Source of the DNA: JALYOC01 sp036675345
GTDB taxonomy: Bacteria; Myxococcota; Myxococcia; Myxococcales; Myxococcaceae
DNA: 64,000 nucleotides
NCBI GenBank assembly: GCA_036675345.1
Contig: JAKFFE010000020.1
Location: forward strand, 1 to 64,000
Reading direction: 5' to 3'
Shown: piece by piece, positions 33,218 to 41,508 of the stretch
How positions within the stretch are numbered: position 1 is the first letter of the stretch
How the letters are laid out: every line of letters starts with the position of its first letter
The notes under the pieces: generated by a model
Seen by the model: only the letters and a program-made list of their open reading frames with translations
Databases searched by the model: none
What the model was told of the DNA's origin: nothing
Translations under genes and position numbers: made by a program

Positions 33218-34771
33218 TCAGGGCGCAACGGCCTCCGCGCACCGGGCCGGCGTTCGCGGCCTGGCGAACTTGAACTCCGCGTGCCGGCCACCCGGCTGTC
33301 CCCACGGGTCGGTCTCAATCCTCACCGCGTCATCGGAGATCCAGATCCACGCGTCGGTGTGCGGCTGAACGCCGGGCAGGCTCTGCACGGTGCGCTTCAA
33401 CTCCGGCGACTCCTGGACCTCCGGCGCCGGCTCGAACTCGCCCAGCAGCTTCACGTTCTGGCCCTTCCGGATCGGAAACGCCCCGGGTCGGATGTTGACG
33501 GTGAAGACCAGCGGCCGACCGTCCTTGGTCTCGAAGAACACCTTCATCGGGTCGTAGTTGAGGTTGAAGCCCTCCAGGCGCGCGGCGCTGGTGAACCCTC
33601 CGCCCGGTGAGTAGAGCGGCTGGAGCTGGACACCGGGAACGGTGTTCGGACGGAGGTTCGCAGGCAGAGCGCCGAACGCAGCAGTCCCGGTCAGGCACTC
33701 ATCCGGTCCTCTTCCAGGTTCAGCTGGGAGGTTCGGATCGATCTCCTTGCCGAACTGGGCATCGTCGGTGCGTTCGAAGGTCCAGGTGGAATCGAAGATT
33801 GGCTTTACCCACAGGCCCACGTGGCCCTCGGCGTCCAAGCCTTCCACGCGCAACTCCCGCGCGGCATTTCCGCGGCCGGTCTGCACGATGGTCACCGCGT
33901 CGGTGAAGCGGCCCGGGATCGGCGGCTGTGCCCGGTACTCCTCCGGCGGCAGCGACCGCACGTCGAAGAACATGGGCAGCGTGGCGCGGAGCGCGGCCCC
34001 CAGCCCGTCTGGCTTGTAGCCACGGTTCTCGCGCTGGTACGTGTAGCGGATGCCCGGGTTCGCGCCCAGGGTGTCGTAGTCCACGTGGCGGGTGAACATC
34101 CTCCCGCTGCGGTCCATCACGAAGACGGTGGAGGCACTGGCGGAGATCGCATGGATGGCGAAGTCTCCGCGCTCCGGCGCACCGACGCGGAACTCGAAGG
34201 TGTTGGGGGGGATCCACGGGTCGTTGTAGCGGATGCCGCGGCCATCCGCGTCCAGCGCCCACACGGTGAAGACGCCCACCGTCTGGTGCGGGTTGCCGTC
34301 GATGTCCTCGGTAAAGAGCGCTCCCTCCTGGTCGATCAGCGAGAACGTCCAGGTCCGTGCCTCCGGGGGAATGAACACCGGCTTCTTTCCCAGGCGGTAC
34401 GGCCAGCCAAAGCCGTCCTCCCAGGTCATGTTCGCGTTGGACGTGTCGTGGAGGGTGACGTCGTACAGGTGGCGGTCAGGCGCGACCGCGATCAGGCAGT
34501 TGGCGTCAGCAGCGATCTCGGAGATCTGCGTAGGCGCCACGCCGGACGGCTTCGCCATCCCCTGGGGAAGGCCGGTGCCGCCCAGCAGTTTCCACTCGCC
34601 GCCCGAGGGATGCCTCCACCAGATCTTCCCATCCGAGAGTGCGAAGTCGCCGCGGAGGTTGAAGGTCTGTTGGTGCGTCTTGAGGCGGATTCTCCCGCTG
34701 GGCAGCGACTGCGCCTGGGCGACGCCGACGACGATCAACCACAACGCAGCCGACGACCGGAGGCGGTTCAT
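33218..34771 (-). CDS. Secreted hypothetical protein
   Basis: 517 residues from ATG 34771, which opens a Sec signal peptide (NRLRSSAALWLIVVGVAQAQ). The mature part begins with beta-rich blocks that look propeller-like: FALSDGKIWWRHPSGGEWKLLGG, ISEIAADANCLIAVAPDRHLYDVTL, AISASASTVFVMDRSGRMFTRHVDY. A middle segment has GHVGLWVKPIFDSTWTFERTDD and a C-terminal part has PMKVFFETKDGRPLVFTVNIRPG. Similar phrases occur in secreted proteins of unknown function; I cannot assign an enzyme. The frame upstream of 34771 has no ribosome-binding site. Confidence 0.78.
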   Translation of the reverse strand: MNRLRSSAALWLIVVGVAQAQSLPSGRIRLKTHQQTFNLRGDFALSDGKIWWRHPSGGEWKLLGGTGLPQGMAKPSGVAPTQISEIAADANCLIAVAPDRHLYDVTLHDTSNANMTWEDGFGWPYRLGKKPVFIPPEARTWTFSLIDQEGALFTEDIDGNPHQTVGVFTVWALDADGRGIRYNDPWIPPNTFEFRVGAPERGDFAIHAISASASTVFVMDRSGRMFTRHVDYDTLGANPGIRYTYQRENRGYKPDGLGAALRATLPMFFDVRSLPPEEYRAQPPIPGRFTDAVTIVQTGRGNAARELRVEGLDAEGHVGLWVKPIFDSTWTFERTDDAQFGKEIDPNLPAEPGRGPDECLTGTAAFGALPANLRPNTVPGVQLQPLYSPGGGFTSAARLEGFNLNYDPMKVFFETKDGRPLVFTVNIRPGAFPIRKGQNVKLLGEFEPAPEVQESPELKRTVQSLPGVQPHTDAWIWISDDAVRIETDPWGQPGGRHAEFKFARPRTPARCAEAVAP

Positions 34772-34848
34772 TGGGCGCGAGGCTATCGCAAGCGCCACCT
34801 CTGCTCCCACTGTGGGAGGACCCGTTGGCCCCCCTGGGACCAACGACC

Positions 34849-34876
34849 AGGCCCCCCGAGTTGCCTCGAGGGGCCT
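34849..34876. terminator. Hairpin terminator candidate
   Basis: AGGCCCCCCGAG (34849-34860) pairs with CTCGAGGGGCCT (34865-34876) around TTGC, with one mismatch. It lies about 35 bp beyond the stop of the 34910 gene on its minus strand. A second short palindrome, CTCCCAC-T-GTGGGAG, is at 34804-34818. Confidence 0.45.
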
Positions 34877-34909
34877 TGACCGGCCACCGCTGCTGCCGAT
34901 CTTCGCGCT

Positions 34910-35404
34910 CTAGAAGATGCGGTACTTGGGCACGAAGGTGTAGGTGGCCTCGTCCACCCACTGCAGCGACCTGGTCAGGTCGATCGCCACGCCCGCCCGC
35001 CGCTGGTGGCGCACCCAGTCCGCGGAGGCGTCGAACTCCAGCACCCTGCCGCGGGTGTCGACCCAGCCGCTGGCCGTCCCCTTCTCGAACCCTCCCGCCG
35101 CGCCCAGCTCCACCCGGAAGGTGATCAGCTTCGCCCCTTCCGGAAGGTCGAAGCTCGCGATCCGCTCCGCGTGGTTCGCGGTGGCGAGGTTGACAGTCTT
35201 GTCCTCGCGCACCACCTGCACCGGAACCCCGTCGGCCGAGATCTGGATCGCGTTCGGCACCAGCAGCACCTTGCCGAACTCGCCCACCTGCGCCCCGCCC
35301 ATCCGCAGCTCATACGGCAGCACCTTTGCGCCGTACGGCTCGACCGTTGAGCTGCCACACCCCGCCACCACCACCGCCACCACTGCCATCATCAGCTTGT
35401 TCAT
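34910..35404 (-). CDS. Lipoprotein, hypothetical
   Basis: 164 residues from ATG 35404, preceded by AAAGGAATC as a ribosome-binding site. The signal MNKLMMAVVAVVVAGC has a clear lipobox. The mature part is beta-rich (VLPYELRMGGAQVGEFGKVLL, LITFRVELGAAGGFE, VLEFDASADWVRHQRRAGVAIDLT) and ends YTFVPKYRIF. No named family is recognised. It lies just 13 bp downstream of the post-COAP-1 gene on the same strand and is probably co-transcribed with it. Confidence 0.8.
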   Translation of the reverse strand: MNKLMMAVVAVVVAGCGSSTVEPYGAKVLPYELRMGGAQVGEFGKVLLVPNAIQISADGVPVQVVREDKTVNLATANHAERIASFDLPEGAKLITFRVELGAAGGFEKGTASGWVDTRGRVLEFDASADWVRHQRRAGVAIDLTRSLQWVDEATYTFVPKYRIF

Positions 35405-35417
35405 GTTCGTGATTCCT

Positions 35418-36269
35418 TTAGGGGTGCGCCTGGTGGTTGCCGAAGGTGAGGTCGTCTTCGACCTCGAGGACGATCGTCCCGCCCACATCGCGGACCACGA
35501 TCCGGGCGGTGTCATCCACCCCGGGTTCGCCGTCGTCGGTGAAGGTGAACTCGATGGTGGCCCCCTCCACGCCGTTGTAGCGGCCGATGCCGGTACCGAC
35601 GAAGGTGTCGAACCCTGCCACCGGCTGCTCCTCATCCAGCGCCGTGTCCTGGCAATCCGCGGTGCTCAGATCGAGGAGGTGGAACTGGTTGCCGGCCCAG
35701 TTGACCTCCAGGTTCTGCCGGGTGTCGGTGGCGTCGCAGCGGAGCTGGAAGCCATGGGTGACGCGCTGGCCCTCCTCGGTGAACACGCTGCCACCACCGG
35801 TCATCCGGCGGCCGTCGTTGGGGCCAGGCGGCGGGCCCTCGGGAATGCACTCCACCCGCGCCGAGCAGATGTCGCGGCCGATGTCCCAGCGCACGGTGAA
35901 CACGTTGTCGATCACCGTGTCGATGTTGCCGTCCGCGGCCGCCATCTCCAGGCAGGCGGCCAGGTCAGGGACCCGCACCGTGAAGGTCTTCTCCAACTCT
36001 CCATCCACCGGCAGCTCGAACGGAGTGTCGAAACCCTCGAACCCCAGCTCTTCCAGCGTCGGATCCGAGGCCGCGAACACCACCGACGGTGAGGTCGGAT
36101 GGATGTTCCGCACCAGCAGCCGGTAATCGAGCCGCGCGGGGAACTGGGAGATCTCCACGCTGCTCGCCCCGTTCACCTCCTTTTCACACTCCAACTCATG
36201 TCCAAACGCCGTCGGGACTCCGGCGACGAAACCGCCGAGGCAGCCGACCGCGATCCAAAACGCCTTCAT
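35418..36269 (-). CDS. Secreted protein with post-COAP-1 domain
   Basis: 283 residues from ATG 36269, with GGGAGG upstream and a signal peptide (AFWIAVGCLGGFVAGVPTAFG). The N-terminal half has Cys residues and beta strands (LECEKEVNGASSVEISQFP, LDYRLLVRNIHP). The C-terminal half carries the post-COAP-1 hallmarks: RMTGGGSVFTEEGQRVTHGF, LEVNWAGNQFHL, GTGIGRYNGVEGATIEFTFTDDGEPG and the GNHQAHP end. This domain typically follows choice-of-anchor domains in secreted proteins of Gram-negative predators. Probably extracellular or outer-surface. It is the first gene of a two-gene unit with the lipoprotein at 34910. Confidence 0.85.
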   Translation of the reverse strand: MKAFWIAVGCLGGFVAGVPTAFGHELECEKEVNGASSVEISQFPARLDYRLLVRNIHPTSPSVVFAASDPTLEELGFEGFDTPFELPVDGELEKTFTVRVPDLAACLEMAAADGNIDTVIDNVFTVRWDIGRDICSARVECIPEGPPPGPNDGRRMTGGGSVFTEEGQRVTHGFQLRCDATDTRQNLEVNWAGNQFHLLDLSTADCQDTALDEEQPVAGFDTFVGTGIGRYNGVEGATIEFTFTDDGEPGVDDTARIVVRDVGGTIVLEVEDDLTFGNHQAHP

Positions 36270-36646
36270 GTGCAAGACCTCCCAAGCTGGCAACCGGAGT
36301 GGCTGCCAGCAGAGGGACCGAGAGCACCCGCCGTGCCGGGCCCAAACATGGATCCACGGGGAAATTGAAAATGGATCGAGGAGAACCAGCCACCCTGCGG
36401 GGCTAGGAGAAGCGGTTCCCACGCTGAGTGGTTTGCCTCACGTACGGCGGAGCAGTGCCCACGGTGGGAACGACCGAGAGCTTCCTTCTCAGTTCGTCAT
36501 CCGCACGGACCGGGACCCACCCTCGGAAGGGTGGAGGCGCGCACGGCGAACGAACTGACCGCCTTGGAGCTTGCACCGAGCCTGGGTTGGGACGATGTCG
36601 TCGGGATTCTTTCGCGGAGCGTGCCGCGTCAGCGTTCGGATGGGAC
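36270..36646. other. Divergent intergenic region with nested palindromes
   Basis: 377 bp between divergent starts at 36269 and 36647. No credible gene is seen. It contains CCACCCT/AGGGTGG (36517-36523 and 36528-36534, loop CGGA) and, flanking it, CAGTTCGT/ACGAACTG (36490-36497 and 36550-36557). A ribosome-binding GGGAGG belongs to the minus-strand gene. The plus-strand frame is open from 36428 but lacks protein-like composition before 36647. Confidence 0.6.
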
Positions 36647-37210
36647 ATGATCGAAGACGTAGCGAGTGAAGGTCTGCACGCGTGGATCGCAAGGAAGCCC
36701 CAGAACGCGCGGTTGTTCGGTGTGCTGATGGCGGTCGCGTCGCTGATTCTCGGCGGGCTGGCGTTCTACAAGTGGCAGGCCACGCCGCGCGTTCCCACCC
36801 TGATGACGGCCGAGCAGCTGGCGACCGTGGAGGTCACCGGCCAGTTCGTGCGGATCGAGGGTGCGAACTGGCAGTGCATGCACGCGCGCGCGAGCGGCGA
36901 ACAGGTCTACGCGCCGGTGCTGGATGCGCCGAAGGTGTTCGTGCTCGCCTTCATCGACCAGCGGCCCTGCGACGAGCTGTCCGAGATGCCTTCCGAAGGG
37001 TACCTCGAGATTCCGAAGCTGGAGCGACTGGAGAAGTTGGGGATGTCCGGACGCTTGGCGCAGGGAAGGGTGCTGGTGATCGATATGGTCGACACGCCGG
37101 GGTTCTTTCTGCTCGGCGCGATTTTTGGCGCGGCCATGGCTCTCGGCGGCGTCTACCTTGCCATCGCGGCCACCCGCGAGATGAAGGCAACCCGGTCCGC
37201 CCCTCAGTAG
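36647..37210 (+). CDS. Membrane protein with two helices, hypothetical
   Basis: 187 residues. ATG 36647 opens MIEDVASEGLHAWIARKPQN. One helix is near residues 27-44 (FGVLMAVASLILGGLAF), a soluble domain of about 105 residues follows (TGQFVRIEGANWQCMHARASG, VFVLAFIDQRPCDELSEMP, LGMSGRLAQGRVLVIDM), and a second helix is near 160-178 (FFLLGAIFGAAMALGGVYLAI). Family not recognised. Its last 7 bases overlap the end of rpoN on the other strand, so the two genes are convergent with overlapping 3' ends. Confidence 0.8.
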   Translation: MIEDVASEGLHAWIARKPQNARLFGVLMAVASLILGGLAFYKWQATPRVPTLMTAEQLATVEVTGQFVRIEGANWQCMHARASGEQVYAPVLDAPKVFVLAFIDQRPCDELSEMPSEGYLEIPKLERLEKLGMSGRLAQGRVLVIDMVDTPGFFLLGAIFGAAMALGGVYLAIAATREMKATRSAPQ

Positions 37211-38718
37211 TACCGCTTCCGCTTGCTGGACGGCAGCACCCCCAGCACCTCGCGGTACTTGGCGACGGTGCGGCGGGCGATCTCGATCCCCTGGCTCTTG
37301 AGCAGCTCCACGATCTTCTGGTCCGAGTACGGGTTCTTGGCGTCCTCGGCGGAGACCAGCTGCTTGATGTGGTTCTTCACCGCCTCGGAGGCGATGTCCT
37401 CACCGCTGGTGCGGCCGATGGAGGAGTTGAAGAAGTACTTCAGCTCGAAGATCCCCTGCGGGGTGTGGACGTACTTGCTGGTGGTGACCCGGGACACGGT
37501 GGACTCGTGCATCCCGATGTCCTCCGCCACGTCGCGCAGGATCAGCGGCTTGAGGTAGGCGATCCCCTTGTCGAAGAACTCGCGCTGGAACTTCACGATC
37601 GACTCGGTGACCTTGAAGATCGTCCGCTGCCGCTGATGGATGGAGCGGATCAGCCACATCGCACTGCGCATCTTCTCCTGCACGAACTCCTTGGTCTGCC
37701 CCGGAGAGATCGCCCCGTTCTTCAGAGCGTTCCGGTACCCGTTGGAGATCCGCAGCTTGGAGAGCCCGTCGTCGTTGAGCACCACGTGGTAGTCGTCGCC
37801 CACCTTGTAGACGAACACGTCCGGGGCCACGTACTGGGCGTCCTCGCCGGAGAAGTTCCGGCCCGGCTTGGGGTCCAGCTTGGGCAGCAGCTTGGAGGCC
37901 TCCACCACCTCCTCCAGGGTGACCTTCATCTCCTTGGCGATCGCCGGGAGGTTCTTGCTCTCCAGCAGGCGCAGGTGCCGCTTGATCATCATCCCCAGCA
38001 AGGGGGCGGAGTGGTGCTTGAGCGCGCTGACCTGGATCAACAGACACTCCTGCAGATCCCGGGCGCCGCAGCCCTTGGGCTCCAGCTGCTGGATCTTCCG
38101 CAGGGTGCGCTCGGCCAGCACCACCGAGACGTCGGCCTCGTTGCAGAGGCGGATCAGCGGATCCCCCTCCACGTCCGGAAGCTTGAGGTACCCGTCGTCG
38201 TCCAGGTTGCCGATGATCAGCGAGGCCACCCGCTGCTCGGCGTCGTTCATCTTCAACATCCCCAGCTGGGACATCAGGTGGGTGTACAGGTCCTCCTTGC
38301 GGACCAGGTTGGCCTCGAAGGAGGGCATGTCATCGGAGTCGATGTTCCCCTTGTTGGAGGCGGTGGTCGGCTCGTTGAACTGGTAGCTGTTGAGGTAGGC
38401 GTCCCAGTCAATCTCCGGCGCCTCGTCTCCCTTGGCCTCCTGGGTGCTGGGGCTGTCGTTGAGCGCCGGGGCGTCCGCGGACAGCTGGGGGACCTCCAGG
38501 TTGTCGGCCTCCATGCTGGCCTCGCCCGGCTCCTTGTCGGAGAGGTCCCCCTGGATGTCGTCCGGCTGCTCCAGCAGCGGGTTCTGATCCATCTCCTCCC
38601 GGACCTGCTCCAAAAGCTCCATCCGGGAGAGTTGCAGCAGCTTGATCGCCTGCTGCAGCTGGGGGGTCATCACCAGCTGCTGCGAGAGCTTCAGGTGCTG
38701 CTTGAGTTCCATACCCAT
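37204..38718 (-). CDS. rpoN: RNA polymerase sigma-54 factor
   Basis: 504 residues, usual for sigma-54. Region I is Gln/Leu-rich (MELKQHLKLSQQLVMTPQLQQAIKLLQLSRMELLEQV in parts). An acidic region II follows (about 50-120), then the core-binding region. The HTH is near residue 400, and the RpoN box ARRTVAKYRE lies at residues 481-490, close to the end. It directs transcription from -24/-12 promoters with AAA+ activators; in myxobacteria it is tied to development and envelope genes. ATG 38718 has GGAG eight bases upstream; ATG 38712 is a second candidate. A sigma-54-like site sits upstream (38741-38758). The adjacent Lpt operon fits the common lptB-rpoN neighbourhood. Confidence 0.98.
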   Translation of the reverse strand: MGMELKQHLKLSQQLVMTPQLQQAIKLLQLSRMELLEQVREEMDQNPLLEQPDDIQGDLSDKEPGEASMEADNLEVPQLSADAPALNDSPSTQEAKGDEAPEIDWDAYLNSYQFNEPTTASNKGNIDSDDMPSFEANLVRKEDLYTHLMSQLGMLKMNDAEQRVASLIIGNLDDDGYLKLPDVEGDPLIRLCNEADVSVVLAERTLRKIQQLEPKGCGARDLQECLLIQVSALKHHSAPLLGMMIKRHLRLLESKNLPAIAKEMKVTLEEVVEASKLLPKLDPKPGRNFSGEDAQYVAPDVFVYKVGDDYHVVLNDDGLSKLRISNGYRNALKNGAISPGQTKEFVQEKMRSAMWLIRSIHQRQRTIFKVTESIVKFQREFFDKGIAYLKPLILRDVAEDIGMHESTVSRVTTSKYVHTPQGIFELKYFFNSSIGRTSGEDIASEAVKNHIKQLVSAEDAKNPYSDQKIVELLKSQGIEIARRTVAKYREVLGVLPSSKRKRYY

Positions 38719-38740
38719 TCGAAGGTCTCCACCAACCCGC

Positions 38741-38758
38741 CATCAAGGACCGTGCCAA
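38741..38758 (-). promoter_or_regulatory. Weak sigma-54-like -24/-12 site before rpoN
   Basis: The minus strand reads TTGGCACGGTCCTTGATG. TGGCACG, four bases and TTG follow the -24/-12 rule, but the -12 GC dinucleotide is GA. It is 23 bp before the rpoN start. The mismatch at a near-invariant base weakens it. Confidence 0.25.
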
Positions 38759-38954
38759 GGTAGATCCATGACCCGGATTCGTCTACTGGGGGCACCGGCA
38801 AAATCGTGCCGTCTCGGTTCCCCGGCACAAACATTGCTCAGTAGCATGAATTTCCCCGTCCTCTCGGGCATTTAGAGGACCAGCCGGGCCGTCCCCTGTT
38901 CGCCGGAGGACCATCCAGGCACGCCTGGAATGGGCGCGATATTACGACCTCACC

Positions 38955-39482
38955 GTGATCGTGCCCGAGCTGAAGACCGACCGACTGACCCTCCGCCGCC
39001 ACCAGACCAGGGATTTCGAGGCCTCGGCCGCCATGTGGGCGGATCCGGGGGTCACCCGGCACATCGGGGGGCGGCCGTTCACCGCCCAGGAGACCTGGAC
39101 CAAGGTGCTTCGCTACGTCGGCCACTGGGAGCTGCTGGGGTTCGGCTACTGGGCGGTCTTCGATACCGCCACCGGCCGGTTCGCCGGGGAGGTGGGCTTC
39201 GCCGACTTCAAACGGGAGATGGACCCCCCGCTCGATGGCACCCCGGAGATCGGCTGGGCCCTGGCGCCGTGGGCCCAGGGACGGGGGCTGGCCACCGAGG
39301 CGGTCACCGCGGCGGTCGCCTGGGGCGCCACCCGCCTCCAGGCGAACCGGACGGTGTGCCTGATCGACGAGGGGAACACCGCGTCCTTCCGGGTGGCGGA
39401 GAAGTGCGGCTACCAGCGCTACGGCCAGGGCCTCTACGCCGGCAGCCCGGTCCAGCTCTTCCAGCGCTTCTACCCGCGCTGA
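38955..39482 (+). CDS. GNAT-family acetyltransferase (RimJ/RimL-like)
   Basis: 175 residues from GTG 38955. RimJ/RimL signatures: LKTDRLTLRRHQTRDFEASAAMW, FGYWAVFDTATGRFAGEVGFADF, PEIGWALAPWAQGRGLATEAVTAAVAWG in parts (acetyl-CoA loop in PWAQGRGLATE), and NTASFRVAEKCGYQRYGQG. It probably acetylates a protein N-terminal amine or a small amine; the target is unknown. It stands between rpoN and the alpha/beta hydrolase and is convergent with the latter (stops 10 bp apart). Confidence 0.92.
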   Translation: MIVPELKTDRLTLRRHQTRDFEASAAMWADPGVTRHIGGRPFTAQETWTKVLRYVGHWELLGFGYWAVFDTATGRFAGEVGFADFKREMDPPLDGTPEIGWALAPWAQGRGLATEAVTAAVAWGATRLQANRTVCLIDEGNTASFRVAEKCGYQRYGQGLYAGSPVQLFQRFYPR

Positions 39483-39491
39483 CCGCCGGGC

Positions 39492-40268
39492 TCAGACCGC
39501 GGCCAGCCAGTCCACCAGCGGGTCCAGCGCCTCGACATGGACGAAGTGGCCGGACTCCAGCTCCACCACCTCCACCCCGTTGGCCCTCATCCGCGCCAGG
39601 TCTTCGGCGGGGACGTAGGCCGAACGCCTGCCCCGCGCGCAGCGGATGGGCACCGTCCGGCCCTCCACCACGTCCCACAGGTCCTCTGCCAGCACCGGCA
39701 GGTGGCCCCGCTGGAGCCCCGCGCGGTCGAACCGCCACTGCACGCCGCCTGCCGGATCGGGGACCAGGTTGGTCGCCAGCCAGGCGGCCAGGTGGGTGCT
39801 GAGGCCGGCGTCGGTCATCCGGCGCTGCATGGTGATCCGGTCCGTCTCCCGGTCGGGCATGGAGACCAGCAGGTCCAGCACCGCTCCGCTCTCCGACTGG
39901 GCGGCGGGGATGGCGCCGGGGGAGATGTCCAGCAGGTCCACCCGTTGGACCCGGTCCGGGGCCAGGCGCGCCGCGGCCAGACAGACCCGGCCCCCGAAAG
40001 AGTGGCCCACCCAGCGCAGCTTCCCGGTCAGCCCCTCCGCGTCCGCGGTCTCCAGCACGTCCCGGGCCACCGCCTCCAGGGTGGGGTGGGACGGGAAGGG
40101 GGGAGACTCTCCGTGCCCGGTCAGATCCGGGAGCAGGAAGGTCAACGCCGGGTCCCGCTGCGACCACTGGTTGGCCAGGGTCCTCAGGTTGCGCCCCGAA
40201 CCCAGATAGCCGTGCAGCAGCACCACCGGGGAGGCGCCGTCACCGACGCGGAAGCTGGCCAGTCTCAT
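39492..40268 (-). CDS. Alpha/beta hydrolase
   Basis: 258 residues with a typical esterase-like layout. An oxyanion-hole region VVLLHGYLGSG comes early, then LPDLTGHGES, the nucleophile elbow WVGHSFGG (Ser90), and a C-terminal His in ESGHFVHVEAL (His241 or His244). The expected catalytic acid after strand six is not obvious. Probably acts on an ester or thioester; substrate unknown. The start ATG 40268 overlaps the LptB stop by 4 bases (ATGA), so it is the last gene of the Lpt operon. Confidence 0.88.
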   Translation of the reverse strand: MRLASFRVGDGASPVVLLHGYLGSGRNLRTLANQWSQRDPALTFLLPDLTGHGESPPFPSHPTLEAVARDVLETADAEGLTGKLRWVGHSFGGRVCLAAARLAPDRVQRVDLLDISPGAIPAAQSESGAVLDLLVSMPDRETDRITMQRRMTDAGLSTHLAAWLATNLVPDPAGGVQWRFDRAGLQRGHLPVLAEDLWDVVEGRTVPIRCARGRRSAYVPAEDLARMRANGVEVVELESGHFVHVEALDPLVDWLAAV

Positions 40269-41011
40269 GGGTTCACCGGATCCAGCCGGAAGTGCTGTCC
40301 CAGGTACACCGCGCGGGCGCGCTCGGAGGACGCGATCTGGGTGGGGGTGCCCTCCTCCAGGATCGAACCGGCGGCGATGATGTAGGCCCGGTCGCAGATC
40401 CGCAGGGTGTCCTGCACGTTGTGGTCGGTGATCAGGATCCCCAGCCCGCGCGACTTGAGCTGGACGATCTCCTTCTGCAGCTCGGAGACGTTGATCGGAT
40501 CCACCCCGGCGAAGGGCTCGTCGAAGAGGATGAAGCGGGGGCCGGGGATCAGGCTGCGGGCGATCTCCGCCCGGCGGCGCTCGCCTCCGGAGAGGGTCTC
40601 CCCCAGGCTGTCCGCGACCTTCTCCAGGTGGAACTCCGTGATCAACGCGTCGGAGCGCGCGTGCCGGGCCGCCCGATCCAGCTTCTGCAGCTCCAGCACC
40701 GCCAGGAAGCTCTGGCGCACGGTCAGCTTGCGGAAGATGGAGGCCTCCTGGGGGAGGTAGCCCACCCCCTGGCGGGCGCGCTTGTGCATCGGCAGGCGGG
40801 TCAGCTCGGTGTCGTCCAGCCGGACCGCGCCCGCCTCCGGGACCACCATCCCCACCACCATATTGAAGCTGGTGGTCTTGCCCGCACCGTTGGGGCCCAG
40901 CAGGCCCACCACCTCGCCCTGGCGGACGTGGAAGTCCACCCCGTCCACCACCCGGCGCTTGCGGTAGCTCTTCACCAGCCCCTGCGCGCGCAGCACCGAC
41001 CCTTCCGTCAT
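40265..41011 (-). CDS. lptB: Lipopolysaccharide export ABC transporter ATPase LptB
   Basis: 248 residues, the usual LptB size. Walker A is GPNGAGKTT, the ABC signature is LSGGERRRAEIARSL, Walker B is RFILFDEPFAGVDP and the switch His is in LITDHNV. It powers LptBFG, which extracts lipopolysaccharide from the inner membrane. It overlaps its neighbours on both sides (ATGA at 41008-41011 with the lptA stop and 40265-40268 with the hydrolase). LptF/G are not in this window. Confidence 0.97.
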   Translation of the reverse strand: MTEGSVLRAQGLVKSYRKRRVVDGVDFHVRQGEVVGLLGPNGAGKTTSFNMVVGMVVPEAGAVRLDDTELTRLPMHKRARQGVGYLPQEASIFRKLTVRQSFLAVLELQKLDRAARHARSDALITEFHLEKVADSLGETLSGGERRRAEIARSLIPGPRFILFDEPFAGVDPINVSELQKEIVQLKSRGLGILITDHNVQDTLRICDRAYIIAAGSILEEGTPTQIASSERARAVYLGQHFRLDPVNP

Positions 41012-41508
41012 GGCGCCTTCTTGTCTCCGCCCGGCAGTGACCCCGGCTTGATCACCACCACCGGGTTCTCCACCTGGACCAGGTCCTTCTCCATGTGGAA
41101 GGTCACCTTGGTGCCCCGCATGTGGTTCGGCCCCTGCTGGGCCTCCGGGGATCCGGTGACGATCAGCACCCCGCGGGCGTTGTCGAACTCCGCGCGCTCG
41201 CCCTTGGCCCAGCGGTCGCCGTCGTGCATCTCCACCGACCCCAGGCACTCGATCTTCGAGATCTGCTGATTGGGGGTGTAGTAGGCCACCAGCCGATCAC
41301 AGGAGAGGTCGGTGGTCCCCCGCTTGGCGCGGACCCGGCCCACCCACACCGCCTGGTTCGCCTTCCCCTGGATCTCCAGCCGGTCCGCCTTGATGTCGAT
41401 CTGCTGGCTGCCGGTTCTCAGCTGCGGCTGCGCCGCGGGCCTGGGAGCGGGGGCCGGGGGCTTGCCCGGGGTCTGTCCAATCAGCGCCGCGAGGATCAGT
41501 GCGATCAC
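41008..41508 (-). CDS. lptA: Lipopolysaccharide transport periplasmic protein LptA
   Basis: 166 residues from GTG 41508, which overlaps the lptC stop (GTGA). A signal peptide (ALILAALIGQTPG) is followed by a Pro-rich stretch, then the OstA/LptA beta-jellyroll segments: QIDIKADRLEIQGKANQAVWVGRVRAKRG in parts, LSCDRLVAYYTPNQQISKIECLGSV and KGERAEFDNARGVLIVTGSPE. It bridges the periplasm for lipopolysaccharide transfer. It is encoded between lptC and lptB, the expected order for an Lpt operon. Confidence 0.93.
   Translation of the reverse strand: MIALILAALIGQTPGKPPAPAPRPAAQPQLRTGSQQIDIKADRLEIQGKANQAVWVGRVRAKRGTTDLSCDRLVAYYTPNQQISKIECLGSVEMHDGDRWAKGERAEFDNARGVLIVTGSPEAQQGPNHMRGTKVTFHMEKDLVQVENPVVVIKPGSLPGGDKKAP

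Noticed and set aside
36428..36646. N-terminal extension of the two-helix membrane protein
   Set aside because: The region contains palindromes and atypical codons; ATG 36647 begins protein-like sequence.
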